Below are positions 35,255 to 47,115 of a stretch of 64,000 bases of DNA, one piece after another. The notes under the pieces are model-generated. The model saw nothing but the letters and a program-made list of their open reading frames with translations, did no database searches and had not been told where the DNA came from. The translations under genes and the position numbers were made by a program. The stretch covers positions 130,662,920 through 130,726,919 of the forward strand of contig CM043964.1 of the NCBI GenBank assembly GCA_014529385.2, given 5' to 3'. Numbering within the stretch: the stretch's first letter is position 1; each line of letters begins with the position of its first letter. Origin of the DNA: Adiantum capillus-veneris (lineage: Eukaryota > Streptophyta > Polypodiopsida > Polypodiales > Pteridaceae).

Positions 35255-35980
35255 CTTAGACGATATCCACCCCTAATGGAGAAAGAACTGGTTGAATAAG
35301 AACTCTAGATACCTAATTTTGTTCACAGGAGCACCTGTAGCCATACATAAGGACCCTACATTTTGTCCTTTACCAAGGGTATAGACATGGCAGGCAATGC
35401 TGCATTGAAGAAGAGAAGGCCAACATGGCTAAATTATCCAAGACTACCAGCTCCAGAGCAGGGACCAGCAACGGAAGAATACATGGTGAAAACCCTAACG
35501 GGTGCCATGAACTTCTTCAAGAGCCTCCCTAACCTCTCATGTGCAATGCTTTGTAAAATCTGCAAAATGTTGCTTACATGCATTCAAACTTTTCATGAGC
35601 CTGAGCAAGCACGAGCACCATGGATGTCTTTTCTCGAAGGCAACAAAGGTCTATACTATGATTTAAGTGGACAACCTTAAGAAGAAGTCCTCTACAGCTG
35701 CTACGCTAGATATATGTTTCTGCCATCAAGCAATATGTTGGCATTTGAAGAGGCATTCTATACAGGTTTCTTCACATGGGAGACGAAGATATCTGGGCCA
35801 GTGATCAGCAACCTTACATCAAGGTTTGTTGGCTATTCGGCCATTGAACTTAAAAACAGAGTCACCATGCAGTTTTTGCAAGTCCCTGACAAAGAAAGAC
35901 GAATCAAATATGAAAAAGTCCTACATGCGCTTAAAGACCGCCTCGCCAGCCATCAACCTGAAGACTACTTTAGTCCATGA
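35255..35980 (+). pseudogene. Element B third frame, C-terminal part
   Basis: Continues in frame from 31140 after removal of element H. In-frame TAA/TAG codons at 35294, 35303, 35336 and 35678 are all compatible with lost CAA/CAG. Otherwise it is open to the TGA at 35978-35980. Content includes KKRRPTWLNYPRLPAPEQ, a Cys-rich helix-like stretch (LSCAMLCKICKMLLTC) and KERRIKYEKVLHALKDRLAS at the end. Whole third frame: about 1,050 codons. It ends only 25 bp before the polypurine tract. Family unknown. Confidence 0.55.
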
Positions 35981-36005
35981 AGCTGTGTTGAGGGACGACA
36001 TAGTT

Positions 36006-36019
36006 GAGGAGGGGGGGAA
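36006..36019 (+). promoter_or_regulatory. Polypurine tract of element B
   Basis: GAGGAGGGGGGGAA immediately before the 3' LTR. Confidence 0.85.
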
Positions 36020-36897
36020 TGTTAGCAGCAAGCTAACTCGGATAACATTTTTCGAAGATTTTTATTGTAAAAACACTTATTATTTTGATAAATCGAGAAT
36101 ATCATAACTCCTACTTTCTAGATGAACAGTGTAATTGATGACCCGGGGCTACAAGCTTCCAGATTGTATTAACCTATTTTTAGTTAGAGATCCTAGATTG
36201 TTGGTTTTGACCAAAGAAACCTTGGCTGAGGTATAAAATCCATTTTTTTAGTATCTTGCAAGTTTTTTGGATAATAGAACACAGCGTGAGCTAATGGTGC
36301 TCACTTCTCTCCTTCTCGCGCTTCCTACTCCCTCCCTGGTTGTCACATTGCAATGTTGTCTATTGTGTTGCAACCGCAGGTAAGAGCTCTATGTGTTGAC
36401 GTAAACATTTCACGGTAATCCGTAGCTTTTGGCGTCACAAACCCGCGGCCTAATTTCATCATAAGTAGGAATTCAAGCTAGAAAATCATAAAATAAGTAT
36501 AGGCGGGGTATTGGGGCATCATTGCTAAGCATTTAGATGCATTCTGGGTCGAAACCGACTAGGTCAAAAACTCACTGCTGTTAATAATCGTTATTTTTGC
36601 ACTTGACCTAAAGTGAGATTTGAGACCATAAGCATGTGTGCTTAGGTCTTATAAACATTTCCTAGGAGTTTCATAACGTTTGGATGTTGTAACAGTTGTG
36701 ATTTGTTTGCCGATTAGCGACTAGCTTTGGTGATTTCGGTCATTTGAGTGTAGCTTGAGTTAGATGCGAGTTGTCATTGTTTTCTAAGAGATTGACAACC
36801 TCTTGTAGCCTTTATGCACTAGTCGAGTCAAATTTGTCCCATGGATTGACAATTATGTTTGTGGTTCTCGCTATGTCTGCTAGAAACCAGTCCCACA
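36020..36897 (+). repeat. 3' LTR of element B
   Basis: 878 bp, TGTTAGCAGC...CCCACA, partner of 12922-13833, with TATAAAA at 36232-36238 and followed by ATTAT. Confidence 0.9.
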
Positions 36898-39650
36898 ATT
36901 ATCCATCTTTTCATACCAAGCACAAGAAGATTGCTTTAAACCATACAATACTTTATTACATATGTAAACTTTGTTTCCTTGACAAAACCATGAGGCTATG
37001 TTACATACACTTCCTCATACAATCCATTATTGAAGGATGTAGTTTTAATGTCCAACTAATTGACATCCCATCCAAAATAATCTGCCAATGCACAAATGAA
37101 ACAAACAATAGTCATATGACAAGTGGGGACAAAATTTTCTTCATAATTAATGACCTTTTCTAGAGCATAACCTTCTGCAATGAGCCTTGCCTTGTAGTGA
37201 TCAATACTACCATATGGTTTATGTTTCAACTTATAAATCCACTTCGTACCAATGGCCTCTTTCGAAGAGGCAAGTCACATAAAGATCAAGTATTGTTCTT
37301 TACAAGTGCATCATATTCATATTGCATAATAGCCATCCAATTTTTTGAACTTTGTGCTTCATGAAACATAAGTAAGAGTTTCCTCCTTGTCACACATACT
37401 TAAAACAACCAAAGCATAAAAATATGATGCACAAAATGTATTCATGAGACTTGAACGTGTATGACTAGAGAAAGGTACATTCAATTTACTGCCACATAAA
37501 CTATGCACGACCACTTTGGCATTCCTCTAGCTTCATTATTTCTAACCCTGTCCTCAACAAGTGTATCATTTGCATCTGCATTAGAAATAGGTTGATTATG
37601 ACATCACTTGAACTCGGGGGGTGGGCTATGTGATCATGTTAATGGATAATGTGATTTCAAAAGGAGGGGTTTTAAAATGTAGAAAATTTAGGCAAATTAA
37701 TAGAGATACATTAAAATAAGGAGTTTTTATATTCAAATTGGGAAAAAAATTCCTAAATTAAGGGGTCATTTTATTCATTCAGACGCATTAAAAGATGAAT
37801 TTTTTTAATAACCCACGAACGCACGTTATATAGGGGGTACTGAACAGTGAACCCCTCAAGCACTTGAACTTGCATAGGCTGAATATTTGCCTCATTTGTA
37901 CTTATATTTGTGTTCCTTGCATTGAAAAAAGGCAACTAGGTATCAAAAATGTCATGGGAGCTTACACTTGTCTCTTTAATACATGAGAACAAGAGATCAA
38001 CAAAAACATCTTGAGGAGTCAATATATCTTTCAATTGTGGATGATATAACTTGTAACCCTTGCTCTCAACATTGTAACCAACAAAGATGCATTTGAGAGC
38101 CTTATCAACCAATTTTTTCCATTGTGTTGTGGCACTAGAGCATAAGCCAAGCAACAAAGAACACACAATTGACCAATAGATGCTTCTTATTATATCATAT
38201 CTCATATGGGGTCATAGATTGCAAAGATTTGGTGGGACACTAGGTAGCACACGTGATAGCCTCTAGCTAGAAAGCATGTGAAAAAGCTTAGCGTTTGACC
38301 ATACATTGTGCCATCTCTGTAAGTGGCTTGTTTTTCCTCTTAGCACCACTATATTGTTGAGTTGTATAAGGCACTATACATTGGTGTTTTATCGTACGAC
38401 CACCAAAAATACATCAAATTCTTTTGACATGTACTCACGCCCTCAATCAATGGAGGGTACCCATAGTACAAGCAGATGCATTTTGGGTCAATAGCAGAAA
38501 AATGTTTGAAGCACATTAATACTTTGGACTTAGCTTAAAGAGGATATATTCATGCATGCCCTGAGTAATCATGAATGAAAGACACACATTACCAATGATT
38601 ACCAAAAGAAGAAGTGTACATCATGCCACAAGCATCACTGTGAACAAGATGCAACTTGCAAGTAGATAGCATTGAATTATCTTTTGAAAACCTAGAAGCT
38701 ACATTTCCCCCAAAATATAGCCTTCAAAAACATGTTTATATGGTGTCTCCAAAGGGGACAAGGATAAGCATATAAGCATACAAACTAAAAAATTCAGATG
38801 CCCAAAATGTGTGTGCCATAATTTAGCATCAAAATATGCTTTGCAGTACGACTATCAAAATACCACATATGTGAATTTACAACCTCAATCATGCATGCAT
38901 CATAGAAAAAAGGGTTATACTGATGTTGCACACTAAAATCCCATTCTACATAAACAATAGAACTTGCAAACTCTACAATGGCTACATTTGAAGAAGCCTT
39001 TCACTTTCTTTCTTACACTCCTCTCTAGCCTTTAGCTTAGGACATTGCTTTACCAGAGATTAATAGCTCTACAATAGTAGCAATGCAATGTTTTCTTTCT
39101 TCTTTCAACAAACCTACCAGATGTATTGATGTTATGGGAGGCATCTGTCATAGCTGACTTGCTACCTAAATAAGGAACATTGGAAGTATCCCTTCTTTGA
39201 GCAACAACAAAAGCCAGATCAACAATATGTTGCTTAACCCTGTTTTTTCTTGACATAGCCTCTTATTACAGCAAAGTGACCAACACATCAAACTTAACAA
39301 CATTATCATTGTCCTATGCAACAAGCCTTAAAGTAGAAGCAAAAGTTTGATACAAATTTGATTATGCATTCAAGATCGTCTGCACAAGTGAATGGTTGGG
39401 AATAACTTCACCTGCATCAATGAGGTATTCATCAATATCTTTGATTTCAAGAAAAAAAATTCCATTTCATCTTCCTCACGCATGACCTTTGATTCTAGCT
39501 ATTTGCATATAAATGATACTTTTTCCTCATTGTGACCTGCACATAATCTAGCTAAAATATCCAAAGACTGTTTTGCAATTTTGACTGAACAAATGTGATG
39601 AGTTATTATGTGTTTTGCATAAAACAAAATCAATGCATGTGCTTAAAGGA
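36898..39650 (-). mobile_element. Copia element A, 5' segment (RT to gag)
   Basis: Resumes the RT interrupted at 12921: 36898-37250 aligns with 7520-7870 of element E. Integrase follows (37871-38840; a readable part 37936-38205 has LVDKALKCIFVGYNVESKGY), then protease and gag traces to about 39650. All frames are badly eroded and the 5' end, including the LTR, is missing. This is the oldest recognisable element of the window. Confidence 0.8.
37615..37860. mobile_element. MITE-like insertion in element A
   Basis: A 246-bp A/T-rich insert with G-rich and C-rich ends (CGGGGGGTGGGC ... GAACCCCTCAAG) and no coding capacity. It is flanked by the direct repeat CACTTGAACT (37605-37614 and 37861-37870), and sister copies E and C lack it. 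A 9-10 bp duplication suits a Mutator-like non-autonomous element. Terminal inverted repeats are weak (about GGGG-T), so the superfamily is uncertain. Confidence 0.6.
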
Positions 39651-40219
39651 ATAGAATCTCAAATCTCAAATGTCATAAATCACCAGAATAAGCAGTGTCT
39701 ACTAGTATCTCAACAAGAACGGTCAAGAATCATTGCATATTTCAATGCATACATATCATGAACACATATGTCGATCACCTATGTTCACTATCATACATAT
39801 CCTATGGCGAGGCCATGATAAGGGAAACTTCGTCGACCTAATTAGGCTTGCGTTGGGTAACCCGACCCCCAGTGTTCAGCTTCAAAAATCTCATGCACGA
39901 CCCTCACAGAAGGCTAAGCAATGACATGACTATAGCAAGTCTAAAAAATGACTATCTTCCAAACTAAGTCTCATAACTTGCTGTGATTGCCATACTAGCC
40001 AAGATGGATCCACAAATGCATACATAAGTAATATCCACAAAACCATGCATCAATGTAATCAGCAATGTGCATAAGCAAGTGCAAAATTGTAAGATGCACT
40101 GTCAACCATAAATCTGCTCAACAAACATAATCCAAACGCATATGTTTTCTTCACGAGCCATGCATGAATTTATGTTATGTATGCTGAAAATCCTTGAAAA
40201 AATTAGCCACGCATTGAAC
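39651..40219. other. Unassigned spacer
   Basis: 570 bp without recognisable coding or repeat content between elements A and I. Confidence 0.4.
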
Positions 40220-41247
40220 TGTTGGCTTCTTGAAATCTTTTCAACACTTTCAACACAACTTTGATTGATTAAATCAAAATAATTTAGCAAAATGATTGAT
40301 TGAAAATCACAATACAGAAAGAGAGCATCATAAACAAGAATCAAACACAAGACACCACACTCTATACCAACCATCCCCCTCAATCAATATGATTGAGTAT
40401 TAGTCTTTCACCTCTTTATTCATCTCATAAAGCATGAATTACAATAAGATAAATATATGAAAGATAAGAGAGCTAGAGCTACGTAATCAAGAGAGTGTAT
40501 GCCATGATTAAGAGAGAAAATTTGCATAAAAGAGGAAAAAAGTGTAACATTTAATGCACTAGTAACTTGTGTGTAGCGAAAATTGATAACATAGTGAGCA
40601 TTTTATTAAGAACAAGTTCCTAATAAGCATAGAGAGAGTACTTAATTTGAGAAAGCAACATAGCAATTTACACCTAGCTAGTTTGGCATAGACAATACTT
40701 GAAAAGAGAAAGAAAAATAACAATTGACAACAGTTGAGGACCGGATTTGCATGGAGCCGGTCCCCCTCCATAAAGGCTTTGTATTATAGCTTCTCCCATC
40801 AAAGGAGACTTTTGTACAATACAATTCTTGTGTTCCTTGTCAAAACTCGTTGGTGCAATGAAGATGGAAGCTTCATACACCAAATTATGCTTGAAAAACA
40901 CACCTAGTGTCCCTAGCCTCAGTCCCAAGACCTCACAGTACACCTTCAAAAATGGTGAGAGCTAGCAGGGAATGAGGAAAGATTGAGAGGAAGAAGGTGT
41001 ATCTTACGAGAAAGAATTCTCCTCACATAATCACTCTAATAGTATAGCTTAGCTTAGTAATTACATGATAGAGGAGATGAGCATGCCATTGAAGCTTGGC
41101 TCTTGGTTGGATTTGCACTCCATAGCCAAGAGTTGTTGATGTAGGCCTCTACTTCTCAATGCTTGGAGAAGGAGATGGAGTTCTTCTTGCACACATGAGT
41201 TGTGTGTGTGTGTGTGTGTGTGTAGCATAAAAGATATACTAAAATGC

Positions 41248-41282
<35 letters not shown>

Positions 41283-42364
41283 TTGACCCCTCTTGCTTTT
41301 TGCTCTTGCTGGCATCCTATTGGCCCCTACAAAGCTTAGCCAATCACAAATTAGAAGCATAAATGATAGCCTTGTGACATGTGTCCCCCTTTCCCCTTTT
41401 GTGAGAGCTTTAGGTAATTCAAATAATTTATTAAACTCTCATTGGACCTCTTTGTCTTCTGGCCAATAGGAATCAAGCAAGCCATTGGGCTTTTGGATGC
41501 TCATTGGACCCCTTGGTAGACTGTCCAATAGTCTTCTAGGGAGCTTAATTCCTATTGGTTCTTTTATCAAGAATTTTTTAATTGATTAGACTAAATTTAC
41601 TCTAGCCTAATTCTCATTGGTCCACATCTATGGCCATCCAATAGGACTTGAGGGGAAACTGGGGGCAACTGGCCTAGGAGCCTGACATGTGTCCAATATT
41701 CCCTTTGTGTAAAGGGGGAGCTTTGGAGTGTGTGTGTGTGTGTGTGTGTGTGTATTTCTCTCTCATTCCCTACTATTAGGGCTCACCCCCTCCTTCCTAG
41801 GGATGTGAAAGACCTTTTAGTCTTCCCATGACCATCCAATTTTCCACTACTTTGGCCATTGGACAATTGAGTTAATTTTTGGAACTTTAGCCTATGGAAG
41901 TCTTAATGGAACTTAACCTTAGGTCTTTTAAGCCCCATTGAAGCACATTTCTCTTTTGCAAACTCTCCCCCTTTGGATCCCTATTTTCCATCCTTTGGAT
42001 CCGTGCACAAACCGATTTGACAGCCTTACCAATATTCTAGCTTTTACTCCCCTTGTACTTCCCCATATTAAATGATCAGTTTAACAAAATCATTTGGGAG
42101 AATTAAATATTAGTTTTTATGAGACAAAAAGAATAGTTCTTTAGCTTTGTTCTCATGGAGATTTTGATGACTCCGTTGGCTTCCAAAGGGGGATAAAACT
42201 TCAAGTCACCTCAAGTCACTTGCCACTAGGTCACTTGGTGAGGATGCTCTCAAAGTGCTTGTCCTCCTTGTGAAGGGTCAAGAAAATAATTCCTACTGAA
42301 AACATGTGGTGCACGCGAAGATGCGATTTTGGGATTCTCTTTCTCTCTTTGTGCATGCACCCCA
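40220..42364 (-). repeat. 3' LTR of element I, split by a solo LTR
   Basis: 40220-40542 and 42127-42364 together align with 47129-47645 (for example AAGATAAATATATGAAAGAT at about 40450 and 47355). The right edge is not exact because AAAATAGA follows both copies. Confidence 0.75.
40543..42126 (-). repeat. Solo LTR of the H family
   Basis: 1,584 bp reverse complement of the LTR of element H, flanked by AAAAG at 40538-40542 and 42127-42131. There is no internal sequence, so this is a product of LTR-LTR recombination. It carries (GT)n at ~41203-41223 and ~41729-41752 and (CT)n at ~41253-41279. Confidence 0.95.
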
Positions 42365-43285
42365 AAATAGAAGCGGCAGCTCAAAGAATACTAGGTAAGG
42401 AGAGTTCTATTTACATTGGTTCTTTTGTATAATTTTTGAGAATAAAATATAAGAAAAATAAATAAAATATCCAAAAGTAGTAATAGTGATAAGAGTCCTT
42501 CCCGATGGAGAAGCAACTACTGTCAATTTTGCAAAAAATAAGAAAAACTAAGAATCTTTAAAATTTATGTAGAGACGAGGTAGACCTCCACACGATATAT
42601 ATTGGATAAATTAAAGTACTCAGAGGGAACTTCCCACTTCTCATCATAATATTTTTTGAAGAGGAAATAAAAAAGGTAAGTGTAATCCACATGTCCAAAT
42701 ATCTACAAAACTAAAAGAGATCTTTGGTAGTGGGCCCTCTAACAAAGACAAGAAGAGCATCACAATAGTGAAAAGCAACCACCATTTACACTGTCCAAAG
42801 GACAAAACCTAAGTCAAGTGATTGCTCTAAATGTTGCACTGAATAGGTGTCAAAGGGAAAACCTCAAGTATCAAATACCATAGACTAACAGTCAAAGGGT
42901 GAACCTGAGCATCAAAGTACCATTGAATAAACTGTCAAAACGAAAACCTCACGTATGAAATACCACATTTATCAGCCAAAGGGCGAACCTCACGTAAAGA
43001 ATAAAAACTTTTAGCTTCTAAAACTTTGATATGCTTCCATGATACTAGGATGAGAGCAAAAAAACCTCTCTAGAATCCACTTGGCGTTTTCAAGACCATG
43101 ATTCTTATACTTAAGCAAATGCTTGCGATGCATCATACCACTGCATGTCAAAGTATCTTGATGGTCTCAAGTACAAAAATTTCAAAATATTCCTATAAAA
43201 AAGGTGGATCATCAATGATAGGGTGTGATAGTAGAGAACATTCAAAAGGACAAAAAAGACTTATGCGAAATGTGTCGTGAATTTT
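42365..43285 (-). other. Element I 3' untranslated region with 43-bp tandem repeats
   Basis: Non-coding. From 42849 to about 43000 a ~43-bp unit recurs 3-4 times (starts GTCAAAGGG at 42849 and 42891, GTCAAAACG at 42934, GCCAAAGGG at 42975). Each contains AACCTCA or AACCTGA and, in the first three, a TACCA segment. Confidence 0.7.
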
Positions 43286-43990
43286 TCAAAAGTCAGGGAG
43301 AGCTAATCGATTGGAATTAGCATTAATAAGATGAGTGATTTTAAAGGGACCATAATACCGTGGTGCTAACTTGATAATAGGATTGGTCTCTACGCTCTTA
43401 AGAAATCTCTTTTTGATGCGAAGCATCACAAAATCTCCCTCTTTGAATTCCATGTGGTGTCTCTTTTTATTTGCTTGTTTCATGTGTGCATGTTGTGCTT
43501 TCTGAATTTCTTGTTTTTCTTGCTCCAAGATTTGGGTGTGTTGTTGAGCAATTTCGTTAGTATGTGGTACCTTATGAAAAATATGAGACAAAGGAGCGAG
43601 CAGGCAATGAGAACCCATATACAATTTGAAATGGTGATTTTTTTTGTGGATGAATGAGGAGTGTTGCTGTATGCAAATTGAAGCAAGTGGATGTATGCGT
43701 TCCAAGTTCTTGGTCTCTCATAAGTGTATGTTCATAAAAGATCTAGAATGGTGTTATTGGTTACTTTGGACTCCTCATTAGATTTCGGATAAAATACAGA
43801 AGTGAAGTCTATGTCAGTGCGTAAATTTCTGAAAAGCACCCAAAAATAATTGCAAAAATGTCTCTCGATCAGGTATGATAGATTTAGGCATTCCATACAG
43901 TCCGCTCAATAAAGTGTGAGGAAGGTGCTGACTTGCTTTCAGGACGCTTGTTAACTAGACGTCCCATCGTGTGATAAATGTAGTAACCAA
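43286..43990 (-). pseudogene. Element I integrase, C-terminal part
   Basis: The piece 43286-43705 ends with the Ty3 integrase C-terminal motif (EFKEGDFVMLRIKKRF ... LAPRYYGPFKITHL). Upstream, to about 43990, broken frames give GLYGMPKSIIPDRE and FTSVFYPKSNEE-like text, the region around the second Asp and the Glu of the core. The N-terminal finger and first Asp are missing. No chromodomain follows. Confidence 0.75.
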
Positions 43991-44039
43991 CAGCCTTCAC
44001 GTCAATTTTTTTATTATTTTTGTTGCCATTATTATTGTT

Positions 44040-44512
44040 GTTGTGACTATGTGGAGCTTTATTTTATGAATTTAAGAAAGTAAAAGATAAAGGTCTAAAA
44101 TCATTATTTGAACCATTGTTACTTCTTTTAGTTAAAACCATTTTGATTGGAATTGTTTGATTGTGGTCGATATTGATTGTAATGTTGCCTACGTCGTTTT
44201 CCATTGGTGTCGTTGGTCCTTGGTAAGGTGTAGTAGGATTTGTACGTTGTTGTGATGGAAGAGAAGAATAAATCTTTCTGATTGGTTTCTCTTTTGGAGT
44301 TGGATCTTCACCTTTCACAACTTCAACATCACGAGCTAAAGAAATAGCTCTTTTCTATGTATGAGGATGAAATTTATTGACTTCAGCATGCTTGCGTTTG
44401 AAAGTAGAGTGATTTTTTTTTCTACATTTTGAAGAGCAAGAGAATGTGTCAAAATCTGTTTGTGTATTGTGTGACAATTTTCCATGTCTTAGATTGAAGA
44501 GTATCCCATGTA
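44040..44512 (-). pseudogene. Element I gag, C-terminal part
   Basis: Broken frames continue Gag beyond the J insertion: a WKIVTQYTNRF-type sequence next to 44500, then a Pro/Gln-rich tail (44064-44318). A CCHC knuckle is not recognisable. Confidence 0.5.
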
Positions 44513-46087
44513 TGTTGATGGGGGCTTTTCACAAGCCAAGCTCCCATACCCCTCTTCTCTCGTCCCCACCCCATGAAAACCCCCTCTTAGGGAGGGAGTG
44601 ATAAAAAAGCATTGGAAAAAGTAAGAAAAAAATAAAGTATGATTATGTAAATATATAAGAAAGGTAAAATAAGCCACTTCATGCCTGCGGGGTAGCCCAT
44701 CCCCACCTTGCCTCCTTTTTCTTCACTGTTGCCCCGCCGGGTGTCCCTTTTCCTCTCCTCCACTCAAAAGGTCAACCCTCTCTCTCTTCCCCTTGTCCTT
44801 TCTCCTTTCTCTCTCCCCTCAAGCTACCCCACCTCTCACCAATAATGCATTATAATTCACCAATAATGCACCCTAACTCACATGCAACTTACCCTATCTT
44901 CCAAAATAGTATACCCCACCCCCTCTTTCTCTCTCCTATCATATCCCATGACCCAAATACCCCCCTCTCTCTCTAAAGGGCGCCATGTCTCTTGTCTTGT
45001 AGCTAAATAACCTCCCCCACACTCACACACACTCAGTTTCACTGAAAAAGGTGCCCACAGACCCATCCCCACCCGGTGGTTACCTGATTTTTCTTGTGTT
45101 CACACACATCTGCACACAGATTCACCTCTGAACACACTCCCCTCTCTCCCCTCTTGTAATTACTTTATTCTCCATGTCACCTCTCACTTTTTTTCATCAA
45201 CCCATCTCTCTCTCTAGTCTCTCTCTCATGAGACTGCTGTTCTGGCACATATACACACAGCCAGACAAGTGGGGCCCACAGTCACATGGCCTATGTAGAT
45301 AATGATTTCTTCATTTCTAAATTCTAGAATTTCTCCCCCCTCCTCCCCTATATAAAGAGGGGTCACCATCACACTAAGGACACAACATCACCAAAGAACA
45401 CACTATGCACTGTGTGTGCCTAGTGCACGCACACACACACACACACACACCCACACCCACACCATCACCATCACCATCACCGCAATCACCATGCTTGTCT
45501 TGAGAATGACCTCTACACCCTTGGCTATGGAAGATGAAGGGGCAACTAAATGAAGGATGATGGCCATAATCCTCGTGCGAGTCTTCGCCATCAACTCCCA
45601 CCTATCCGCCATGTGCTCTACCACTCTCTCCCTTCTCATTCCCCTACCCTATGCTCCCCATTTCATCGCCTAATTCTCTAAATAAAGCTTGAGGTTTTGT
45701 GAGTATGTTTTCTTGCAATGTTTTGCCCATGTGAGGTGTGCAGAATCGCCACCTAGTCTTGTGTTTTGGAGTGAGCTTGTGTATGTGTGAAGGGTGTGAG
45801 GATTCGCCATCCTTTTGTGATGCATAAGTACTAAGCCGCTATACCCCCTCCCTCACTCTCTCTCTCTCTCTCTCACTTGATCTCATTTCCTTTCCTTTTC
45901 ATCATTACTCCCAAGCATCCATCTCTCTTGGATGAAAACTTTGTTATGGTGGTGTGTTGTTTGCGTCCTAGCCGCTGAAGCTAGGTGGTGCCCCCTGTTT
46001 GCTTTACCATGACAGGCTCGAGGCGCGCCATTCGGTCCCCGATGTTTTAGAGGCCGTCGGGGTTCGGGGTTCGCTTTGCTCCCGTCA
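44513..46087 (+). repeat. Solo LTR J (unknown family)
   Basis: A 1,575-bp block, TGTTGATGGG...CCCGTCA, inserted in the gag of element I and flanked by ATGTA (44508-44512) and ATGTG (46088-46092). It has a CTATATAAAG box (45348-45357), AATAAA at about 45679, CT-rich U3-like sequence and (AC)n at ~45428-45450. No coding content. Its LTR identity rests on edges, flanks and promoter layout. No second copy lies in the window. Confidence 0.6.
45348..45357 (+). promoter_or_regulatory. TATA box in LTR J
   Basis: CTATATAAAG, followed about 320 bp later by an AATAAA signal, consistent with U3-R organisation. Confidence 0.5.
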
Positions 46088-46570
46088 ATGTGTATCTTTC
46101 TCTTTATATTGAGAAGAGAAAAAGTACTTCATTATCATTCTTTGAAATTTCTTCCAACTTCGTAGTTGTTTGCAAGTCACATTCCACCAAAGAGAGACAC
46201 GTCCCGTCATTTCATTTACTGAACACTTGATTTTGTATCGTTTGTTGAACTTTTCTCCTTGAAAGTAGTCATCCAATGATAATAACCAAGAGAGAATCAT
46301 ACTTGCATCCTTTCTTCCATCATACTTTATAAAAGTAGACGCCTTTTTAAAGATCTTGTTTTGTTTTGTTTTGGCTTGAGCATCCAAAGTATACTTAATC
46401 ACTCGGATAAGTCACTTGTCTTTGTTGTCATTTTCATGACTGCGCTTGTGAGAACTCTGCTTTCGTAACTTCTTAAGCTTTTGTTGAAGGAAAGTATGTG
46501 CATCGCGTTCCTTTTCAAGCTTTTCAAAAAGAACATCAATATTTTGATTCATAACAAGAGAATCCTCCAT
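46088..46570 (-). pseudogene. Element I gag, N-terminal part
   Basis: ATG at 46568-46570, then MEDSLVMNQNIDVLFEKLEK, a short coiled coil, and one TGA near 46412 (consistent with CGA to TGA). The frame then stays open (FIKYDGRKDASMILSWLLSLD, GRVSLWWNVTCKQLRSW) to the J insertion. GRVSLWW corresponds to the conserved A..WW segment of Ty3 Gag. Confidence 0.75.
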
Positions 46571-47115
46571 GGTCATAGTTGGTTAACTCAAGGAAAGAAA
46601 AATTAAAATATAGATGTAAATCCAAAATATATGCAAAAGTTAAATAACAAAAAGAAAAAAGATCATAAGATAATAAATAAGATGATATTTGTGTATATTG
46701 AACGAGCTAAATTTTTTTCAAGAAGATCTCTAGTGAATATGCAAAGCCTGTGCCTAATCCAAAATGGTGGATAGAAGCAGTCGAGAGAGCGTCTTCTTGT
46801 TTCGTTGATTATTGTATGCACTTTTATTGACTTTGAGACAGATTTTCAACACTTTGTGATTGTTCCTCGAGAGTGTAAGAGATGCATGAATTCTCTTTGT
46901 CGCTTTTTTTCAATTGTTTGCATCGTCTTTGAAACGAGTTGCTCATAGTTGTGATTGAAACTATTGAAAAGAGAAAGTTTTTAATTCTTGCATCTTTAGC
47001 AAAGACAAAGCCTTCCAAAAGCAATCTTCTTAGAGTCTTCATGCCAAAATTTATTTGATTTGTCCACAAGAAGTACTCTTCTTTGCTTTTACACACTATC
47101 TGGAGCGTTTTCAAA
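46571..47115 (-). other. Leader of element I
   Basis: About 545 bp between gag and the primer binding site. An open frame of 112 codons (46824-47162) crosses the primer site and LTR edge, so it is unlikely to be a gene. Confidence 0.5.

Larger units (their letters stand above)
12922..36897 (+). mobile_element. Ty3-type LTR element B, 24 kb, with nested C and H
   Basis: Plus-strand element bounded by LTRs at 12922-13833 and 36020-36897 and flanked on both sides by ATTAT (12917-12921, 36898-36902). It has a TGGCGCC-type primer binding site, a long leader, an extra first frame, gag, RT, RNase H, a double zinc-finger integrase region, a large third frame, and a polypurine tract. Without C and H it is about 14.7 kb. 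RT comes before integrase, which places it in Ty3. Stops and frameshifts make it defective. The LTRs differ by several indels, so the insertion is not recent. Confidence 0.9.

Noticed and set aside
28721-35980. Calling the third frame of B an envelope gene
   Set aside because: Position fits, but no signal peptide, transmembrane or fusion-type segment is seen. The coiled-coil and charged composition argue for an internal protein.
42849-43000. CRISPR-like array
   Set aside because: The units are contiguous diverged tandem repeats without unique spacers, inside a plant retroelement.
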